Positions 5,458-10,361 of a stretch of 10,361 nt of DNA are shown here, in pieces. A program made the position numbers and the translations under genes. Source of the stretch: Bacillota bacterium (lineage in GTDB: Bacteria; Bacillota; Dehalobacteriia; UBA4068; UBA4997); contig JAFQHB010000140.1 in NCBI GenBank assembly GCA_017398165.1, positions 1-10,361 of the forward strand. Reading direction: 5' to 3'. A model generated the notes under the pieces. The model worked only from the letters and a program-made list of their open reading frames with translations, was not told where the DNA came from and made no database searches. The stretch's first letter is position 1. Each line of letters starts with the position of its first letter.

Positions 5458-7644
5458 TTATTTTTTGCGTTTACCCTTGGTGGCGGCACCGGCCTTCGCC
5501 CCGGTCTTTTTGGCCGCCGCCCTGGCTGCCTTCTGCATAACCGCATCGGCAGTCTGCTCGCGCTCTTTGCCGGCTTTCTTGTTGGTCGGACAGGTCTGAT
5601 TCGGGCACAGCACCACCCGCTGCCCGTTGCGGAATACCTTCTCCGACATCTGCGTGCCGCATTCCTGACATTTCTCCTCGATAGGCTTATCCCAGGATAC
5701 GTATTTGCATTCCGGATAATTGCTGCAGCCATAGAAAGTACGTCCGCCGCGGCTCTTGCGCTGGATGATATCCCCACCGCAGGCCAGACATTTCACCCCG
5801 GCATTGATAACGATCGCCTTGGTATTGCGGCATTCCGGGAAGCCCGAACACGCCAGAAATTTGCCATAGCGTCCCAGCTTGTATACCATCGGCTGCCCGC
5901 AAAGTTCACAGGTATCGCCGCTGTATTCCGGGGTCAGGCTGACTTTATCCAGCTCTTCCTCCGCCTTTTTCAGCTCCTTGGCGAAAGGCCCATAGAAATC
6001 ACTGACGATCTGCCGCCAGTCACGTTTGCCTTCCTCTACCTCGTCCAGATTCGCCTCCATACCCGCGGTAAAATCAATATCGATAATATCCGGGAAGCCA
6101 TCTTTCAGCAGATTGACGACTACCGAACCCAGCTCTGTGGAATAAAAATGCTTATCCTCACGCACCACATAGCCGCGCCCCAGGATGGTATCCACGATAG
6201 GCGCATAGGTACTGGGGCGACCGACGCCTTTTTCCTCCAGAGTCTTTACCAGCATAGCCTCGGTATAGCGCGGCGGCGGTGTGGTGAAGTGCTGTTTCGG
6301 CTCCATACCTGCCGCTGGCAGCGTCTGCCCCTCCTGCAGCGAGGGCAGCAGACCCAGTTCATCCTTTTCGCCCTCATCATCGCGGCTCTCAATATATATC
6401 TGCATAAAGCCCGGGAACCGTATCTCCGATCCGGTCGCCCGGAAAGTATACTTGCCGGCGGCGATATCCACCGTAGTGGTATCAATGATCGCCGATGCCA
6501 TCTGGCTGGCCAGAAAACGCTCCCATATCAGCTTGTAGAGCTTGTACTGCTGGGCGCTGAGGAAGGGCTTGACGTCTGCCGGACGCCGTGCGATATCGGT
6601 GGGACGAATGGCCTCGTGTGCATCCTGGATCTTGCCCTTGCCGTGGTATACCCGCGGCTCATCCGGCACATAATCCGCACCGTAATTATCCACGATATAA
6701 TCGCGCGCTACCTTTTGCGCCTCAGGCGAGATACGGGTCGAGTCGGTACGCATATAGCTGATCAGACCGACTACCCCCTCCTTGCCGATATCAATACCCT
6801 CATAGAGCTGCTGCGCCAGCTGCATGGTCTTCTTGGTCAGGATGCCGTATTTACGATAGGCCTCCTGCTGCATACTGCTGGTCGTAAAGGGCGCTACCGG
6901 GTTGCGGGTGCGCGATTTCTTGCTGATGCTGCTGATGGTATAGGTCTGACCCTCCAGATCGGCTGTTATACCCTGCATCGTGGCTTCATCCGGGATATGT
7001 GCCTTGGCATCCCCGATGCGTACCAGCTGGGTGGCCAGCAGCCCCTCGTCCGTCTGCAGATCGACCTCCAGCGTCCAGTATTCCTCCGGGATAAAGGCGT
7101 TGATCTCATCCTCGCGGTCGCAGATCATCCGCACCGCTACCGATTGCACACGCCCGGCCGAGAGTCCTTTCTTCACCTTTACCCACAGCAGCGGCGAAAG
7201 CTTATACCCCACCAGACGATCCAGTACACGCCGTGCCTGCTGGGCATAGATCCTGTCCATATCCAGCGCCCGCGGCGTTTTTACCGCCTTTTTGATGGTA
7301 TCTTTGGTGATCTCGTGGAATTCCACGCGGCATTTATCGCTGACGTTCTGCAAATATCCTTTCAGATGATATGCGATCATCTCACCCTCACGATCCGGGT
7401 CGCTTGCCAGCAATACACGGTCGGCCTTTTTGGCCTCATCCTTCAGGGATTTGATGATATTGCCCTTGCCGCGGATTGTGATATAACGCGGCTCGAAACC
7501 ATCCTCCACATCCACACCCAATGTGCTCTTGGGCAGATCTCGTACGTGCCCCATCGAAGACATTACCACATAGCTGGAGCCCAAATACTTGCTGATGGTC
7601 TTGGCTTTCGTCGGTGACTCAACAATAATCAGTGTTTTTCCCAT
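5458..7644 (-). CDS. topA: DNA topoisomerase I (type IA)
   Basis: The enzyme relaxes negatively supercoiled DNA by nicking one strand and passing the other through. The 728-residue protein shows the TOPRIM domain with IVESPTKAKTI (7-17, Glu9) and the acidic triad region SDPDREGE (81-88), SAGRVQSVAVRMIC (162-175), and the active-site tyrosine at 297 in GLISYMRTDSTRIS. PPPRYTEAMLVKTLEEKGVGRPSTY follows at about 456-480 and belongs to the conserved core. Three C-terminal zinc ribbons have cysteines at 579/582/599/605, 619/622/640/646 and 659/662/680/685; the third is the most diverged in spacing. The protein ends in an Ala/Lys-rich basic tail, common in the family and likely to bind DNA. AAGGCAGGA precedes the ATG. 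The 174-base gap upstream suggests a local promoter. Confidence 0.98.
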   Translation of the reverse strand: MGKTLIIVESPTKAKTISKYLGSSYVVMSSMGHVRDLPKSTLGVDVEDGFEPRYITIRGKGNIIKSLKDEAKKADRVLLASDPDREGEMIAYHLKGYLQNVSDKCRVEFHEITKDTIKKAVKTPRALDMDRIYAQQARRVLDRLVGYKLSPLLWVKVKKGLSAGRVQSVAVRMICDREDEINAFIPEEYWTLEVDLQTDEGLLATQLVRIGDAKAHIPDEATMQGITADLEGQTYTISSISKKSRTRNPVAPFTTSSMQQEAYRKYGILTKKTMQLAQQLYEGIDIGKEGVVGLISYMRTDSTRISPEAQKVARDYIVDNYGADYVPDEPRVYHGKGKIQDAHEAIRPTDIARRPADVKPFLSAQQYKLYKLIWERFLASQMASAIIDTTTVDIAAGKYTFRATGSEIRFPGFMQIYIESRDDEGEKDELGLLPSLQEGQTLPAAGMEPKQHFTTPPPRYTEAMLVKTLEEKGVGRPSTYAPIVDTILGRGYVVREDKHFYSTELGSVVVNLLKDGFPDIIDIDFTAGMEANLDEVEEGKRDWRQIVSDFYGPFAKELKKAEEELDKVSLTPEYSGDTCELCGQPMVYKLGRYGKFLACSGFPECRNTKAIVINAGVKCLACGGDIIQRKSRGGRTFYGCSNYPECKYVSWDKPIEEKCQECGTQMSEKVFRNGQRVVLCPNQTCPTNKKAGKEREQTADAVMQKAARAAAKKTGAKAGAATKGKRKK

Positions 7645-7765
7645 AGTTTTTTCCTGCCTTAATACTTGCTGTATATATTCAATTCTTATAAACTTAAGTG
7701 ATTTTTCTCCCCACTGCCCGGCGTATACGCGCTATGCCCGTAGAGATACATTATCCAAGAAACTT

Positions 7766-7771
7766 ATTATA
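7766..7771 (-). promoter_or_regulatory. Possible -10 box upstream of topA
   Basis: A perfect TATAAT lies in an AT-rich stretch on the minus strand within the 174-base dprA-topA gap, about 120 bases before the topA start. I see no recognisable -35 box at 16-18 bases. The gap otherwise holds no ORF or clear terminator, so a topA promoter here is likely on spacing grounds, but this exact site is uncertain. Confidence 0.3.
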
Positions 7772-7818
7772 TATTATCGCAACTGTTTTTTATCTCTGCA
7801 TTACACAGCCATAACCTG

Positions 7819-8946
7819 TCACAGGTTGTTGCGTACATAGTATTGCCCATCCAGACGCTTGATAAAACCCCGCAGTTCGCTGATCGTCAGCAGTGCCGCC
7901 AGAGATGAGGCATCCATCGCCATATCCTCTGCCAGCTCATTAAAATGCCGCTGCGTCACCAAAAGATCCCACAGGCGGCGCTCATCCGGCGTCAGCACCG
8001 GTACTGTCAGCGGCTCCGGTGGGAAAAGCGATTGCTGTACACTCTGCGTCGCCAGCCCCTCTACCCGGCCATAAGCCACACCCTGCGGATAATCCTCCAG
8101 CACATCCCCGGCCGAGGTCACCGGTTTGAAGCCGTAATCACGTATCATACGGTGCACACCGGCACTGGCCGGGCTGAATATACTGCCGGGTACGGCGTAA
8201 ATATTGCGCCCCTGCTCCAATGCATGATCCACTGTGATCTGCGTACCGCTGCGCAGCTCTGCCTCCACCACTATCACACCCTGGCTGAGGCCGCTCACAA
8301 TACGGTTGCGTATCGGGAAGTTCTTGGCCAGCGGCTGCATACCCAGCGGATACTCACTCAGTATGCACCCATTAGCCGCTACTTCCTCAAAAAGCTGTTT
8401 GTTCTCCCGCGGGTATACCACATCAATGCCGCAGCCCAGCACACCGATAGTCCTGCCCCCGGCATCCAGCGCCCCGCGGTGGCCGCAGGTATCTATGCCC
8501 CGCGCCAGACCGCCCACGACAGTCACCCCTGCTTTGGCCAGCCCCCTGGCCAGAAAAGCCGCTGCCTCCCGTCCATAGGCCGTCGCCTTGCGCGAACCGA
8601 TGATGGCAATACACAGGTCGTCATCCGTCGGCAACGTACCGCGGTAAAAAAGCAAATACGGCGCATCCACGATGGATGCCAACAGCTGGGGGTAATGCGG
8701 CTCGGCCATTGTCACCACCCTCGCACCGCTGCACAAAAAACGTTCCTCCAGCGCCGCCAGATCCTTATGGCGCATTTCCTCACGCAGCAGCTCATAATTC
8801 GGCCGCGGATGCTGCAGTGCCTGCGGCCACTCCGCAAAGTTATTCCAGGCGGCCTCGGCATCGCCAAAATAATCCAATAATGCCTTCAGGCGCACGCTGC
8901 CGATCTCCGAAAGATCATGCAGCGCCAACAAATGCACAATACTCAC
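7819..8946 (-). CDS. dprA: DprA/Smf, single-stranded DNA-binding RecA loader
   Basis: DprA protects incoming single-stranded DNA during natural transformation and loads RecA on it; it is also kept by many bacteria not known to be competent. With the start chosen here the protein has 375 residues. An N-terminal helical segment precedes the Rossmann-like core, which shows IIGSRKATAYGRE (115-127), GGLARGID (145-152), GVLGCGIDVVYP (168-179) and FPIRNRIVSGLS (210-221). A C-terminal winged-helix segment (about 321-375) follows. I chose the GTG at 8946 because AAAGGGGAC lies ahead of it and homologues begin close to the HLLALHDL segment. A longer reading to 8985 adds 13 residues with no family likeness and lacks a good ribosome binding site. 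The gene precedes topA, as in Bacillus. Other competence genes are not in view. Confidence 0.95.
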   Translation of the reverse strand: MSIVHLLALHDLSEIGSVRLKALLDYFGDAEAAWNNFAEWPQALQHPRPNYELLREEMRHKDLAALEERFLCSGARVVTMAEPHYPQLLASIVDAPYLLFYRGTLPTDDDLCIAIIGSRKATAYGREAAAFLARGLAKAGVTVVGGLARGIDTCGHRGALDAGGRTIGVLGCGIDVVYPRENKQLFEEVAANGCILSEYPLGMQPLAKNFPIRNRIVSGLSQGVIVVEAELRSGTQITVDHALEQGRNIYAVPGSIFSPASAGVHRMIRDYGFKPVTSAGDVLEDYPQGVAYGRVEGLATQSVQQSLFPPEPLTVPVLTPDERRLWDLLVTQRHFNELAEDMAMDASSLAALLTISELRGFIKRLDGQYYVRNNL

Positions 8947-9044
8947 AGCCGCCGTCCCCTTTCCTGATGCATCAATACACCACACGTATCACTGAAACCA
9001 CAATTACAGCACAGCTATACCACAATCAACTGCCGGGCACTATG

Positions 9045-10307
9045 CTACTTTGCGCCCTTTACACCCATACCCCCGCCCGCAAAGGAGGCCAAAATATTGG
9101 TGTCATAGGAATAAACCAGCTTTTCCTTATTGCGCTGCCGCCAGAGTGCCGATTCCACCAGCTCATCTATCAGTCCGGTAAAATCCAGCCCGCTCTCCTG
9201 CCAGAGATAGAAAGAAAGCGAACCGGGGATAGTATTGATCTCGTTGACATACACCTTATCCTGCGTGTTGTCGATCATCACATCGATACGCGCCACACCG
9301 CAGCCATCCAGCGCCACAAAAGCCCGCTGCGATACCTGCTGTATCTCCTGCGTGCGCTCCGGCGTCAGATCCGCCGGGATACGCCGTCTGGCACTGCTCA
9401 TACCGCCGCTTTTGGCGCCCGCAGCACCTTTGGCGGGCTGGCTCATTTTGGTCGCACAGGCCATTTTACCGCCTTTGACGCCGCCCTTGGCACTGCCGCC
9501 ACCCATATACTTATCCTGATATGTCAAAAATGCCGAATCGGTCAGCGGCTCTTCGCACACGCTGGCACGCAGCTTGCTGCCATAGCCCAGCACCGAGCAG
9601 TTGATCTCGCGCATATCTTCCAGGCAGGGCTCGATAAGCAAACGCCGGCTGAATGACGCCGCATCATCCAACGCAGCCGCCAGTTCCGCCGCATCGGCAG
9701 CCTTGGCAATACCCACGCTGCTGCCCAGATCGGCCGGCTTCACGATGACGGGATAGCCCAGACGGTTTTCGATCTCCGCTATTTTTGCCTCGCGCCCGCC
9801 AAACCATTCCTCGGCCGTAAACCATCCCGCATCCAGCACCGGCAGGCCGTTGGCCGCCAGAATATTCTTCATCATTATCTTATCCATACCCACAGCCGCC
9901 GCCAGCACGCCCGGCCCGGCATAGGGGATATTCAGCAGCTCCAAAAAGCCCTGCAAGCACCCGTCCTCGCCGTGTGCACCGTGCATCACCGGCAGTATCA
10001 CGTCCAGTGCTATCTCCTGCGGCTTGGCAAACCAGCCTTTGGCTTTGGTCACCAGTTTGTGCTCGCCGCGATCGGCCGCCATATGCACACGGGTACAATC
10101 ACGCAGCAGCGCCGGCATATCGGCATAAGCCGCAATATCCAGCAGCTTTTGCCCGGTGTACCACTGGCCGTCCTTGCTGATGTATATCGGGATCACCTCA
10201 TATTTTGCGGGGTCTGCCGCAGCCATAGCCTGCGATGCTGAGATCACCGCGATCTCGTGCTCCACCGAGGGACCGCCGTAAATCACACCCAAACGAATTT
10301 TCTGCAG
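9045..10307 (-). CDS. ddl: D-alanine-D-alanine ligase, Clostridia-type with Lys/Gly-rich loop
   Basis: Ddl joins two D-alanines with ATP to make the dipeptide ending the peptidoglycan stem. With the start chosen here there are 420 residues, longer than the roughly 300-370 usual for the family. ATP-grasp features are GGPSVEHEIAVISA (11-24), HGAHGEDGCLQGFLE (109-123), VIVKPADLGSSVGIAK (188-203), and the metal-binding NEINTIPGSLSFYLW (355-369). The omega-loop segment TYQDKY keeps the Lys-Tyr pair that in E. coli DdlB favours D-alanine as second substrate, so VanA-type D-lactate specificity is unlikely; this is inference. After it comes an extended Lys/Gly/Ala-rich insert (about 269-307), and the C-terminus ends with SYDTNILA and another Gly-rich tail. 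I chose a CTG start because AGGAGGT stands seven bases ahead, no ATG, GTG or TTG fits that spacing, and translation from it supplies the family's basic first strand (MQKIRLGVIYGG). Confidence 0.93.
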   Translation of the reverse strand: MQKIRLGVIYGGPSVEHEIAVISASQAMAAADPAKYEVIPIYISKDGQWYTGQKLLDIAAYADMPALLRDCTRVHMAADRGEHKLVTKAKGWFAKPQEIALDVILPVMHGAHGEDGCLQGFLELLNIPYAGPGVLAAAVGMDKIMMKNILAANGLPVLDAGWFTAEEWFGGREAKIAEIENRLGYPVIVKPADLGSSVGIAKAADAAELAAALDDAASFSRRLLIEPCLEDMREINCSVLGYGSKLRASVCEEPLTDSAFLTYQDKYMGGGSAKGGVKGGKMACATKMSQPAKGAAGAKSGGMSSARRRIPADLTPERTQEIQQVSQRAFVALDGCGVARIDVMIDNTQDKVYVNEINTIPGSLSFYLWQESGLDFTGLIDELVESALWRQRNKEKLVYSYDTNILASFAGGGMGVKGAK

Positions 10308-10313
10308 TATATG

Positions 10314-10320
10314 ACCTCCT
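10314..10320 (-). promoter_or_regulatory. Ribosome binding site that sets a CTG start for ddl
   Basis: AGGAGGT on the minus strand is a perfect Shine-Dalgarno sequence. Seven bases beyond the core is CTG (10305-10307), in frame with Ddl. The nearest in-frame TTG (10290-10292) is about 22 bases away, too far. The stop codon of the upstream frame (10320-10322) overlaps the site by one base, which suggests translational coupling. Confidence 0.65.
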
Positions 10321-10361
10321 TACAAATAGCTGTCCGGCAAATCGTTTTCGAACAACACGTA
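10320..10361 (-). CDS. C-terminal end of an upstream gene, cut by the window edge
   Basis: An open frame enters from the right edge and ends YVLFENDLPDSYL followed by TAA at 10320-10322, overlapping the ddl ribosome binding site. Thirteen residues cannot identify a protein safely. The ending recalls the C-terminus of Mur-ligase-type proteins near ddl in Clostridia, and a cell-wall ligase would suit the context, but this is from memory. It could also be a chance open frame, although the tight join with the ddl ribosome binding site favours a real gene end. Confidence 0.4.
   Translation of the reverse strand, partial: YVLFENDLPDSYL

Noticed and set aside
6148..7617. 489-codon open frame on the plus strand opposite topA
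   Set aside because: Same reasoning: antisense to an intact, well-recognised gene, biased composition, no start signals.
7742..7797. AGAGATA...TATCTCT inverted repeat in the dprA-topA gap
   Set aside because: Seven pairs with a loop of over 40 bases in AT-rich DNA; not convincing as a terminator or operator.
8965..8974. TGATGCATCA palindrome upstream of dprA
   Set aside because: A single 10-base palindrome without a second copy or promoter context is expected by chance at this scale.

Overview
The window reads as a chromosomal housekeeping region of a Gram-positive-type (Firmicutes/Bacillota) bacterium with moderately GC-rich coding DNA and AT-rich intergenic DNA. The evidence is the gene order dprA-topA-trmFO-hslV-hslU, which is the Bacillus-type dprA-topA-trmFO-xerC-clpQ-clpY-codY cluster without xerC and codY. 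Supporting signs are strong AGGAGG-type ribosome binding sites, use of GTG and apparently CTG starts, and an anaerobe-typical Nim-like flavoprotein. Gut Clostridia or Negativicutes are plausible, but the exact lineage is a guess.

Layout. Positions 1-270 hold the 5' leader of a minus-strand gene lying off the left edge: a good promoter (TTGACT-17-TATAAT), a perfect 10-bp stem-loop and a cobalamin riboswitch. Positions 270-630 contain no gene. They hold a second, degenerate copy of the stem-loop and a cluster of short hairpins ending in a symmetrical terminator. Next comes tRNA-Ala(CGC) on the minus strand with its own promoter. A divergent plus-strand gene encodes a NimA-like pyridoxamine-phosphate-oxidase-fold protein. 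Just after it, an extended -10 promoter fires into two inverted repeats and, about 165 bases later, a strong terminator with no credible ORF between: a candidate small RNA.

From 1591 to the right edge everything is on the minus strand and read right to left: the last codons of an unknown gene, a D-alanine-D-alanine ligase (ddl), dprA, topA, trmFO, hslV, hslU and a DUF4275 protein. Spacings from trmFO downwards are short (18 to 49 bases), so topA-trmFO-hslV-hslU-DUF4275 is probably one transcript, with dprA and ddl upstream separated by gaps of 98 and 174 bases. These genes serve cell-wall precursor synthesis (ddl), handling of incoming single-stranded DNA (dprA), relief of negative supercoils (topA), tRNA T-loop methylation (trmFO) and ATP-dependent proteolysis (hslVU). 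No shared pathway is implied; this is a conserved housekeeping neighbourhood.

I see no phage, IS element, CRISPR array or evident novel defence system. The most interesting unexplained part is the promoter / inverted-repeat / terminator unit at about 1373-1572. After it come the hairpin cluster beside the tRNA and the lysine/glycine-rich expansion in Ddl.
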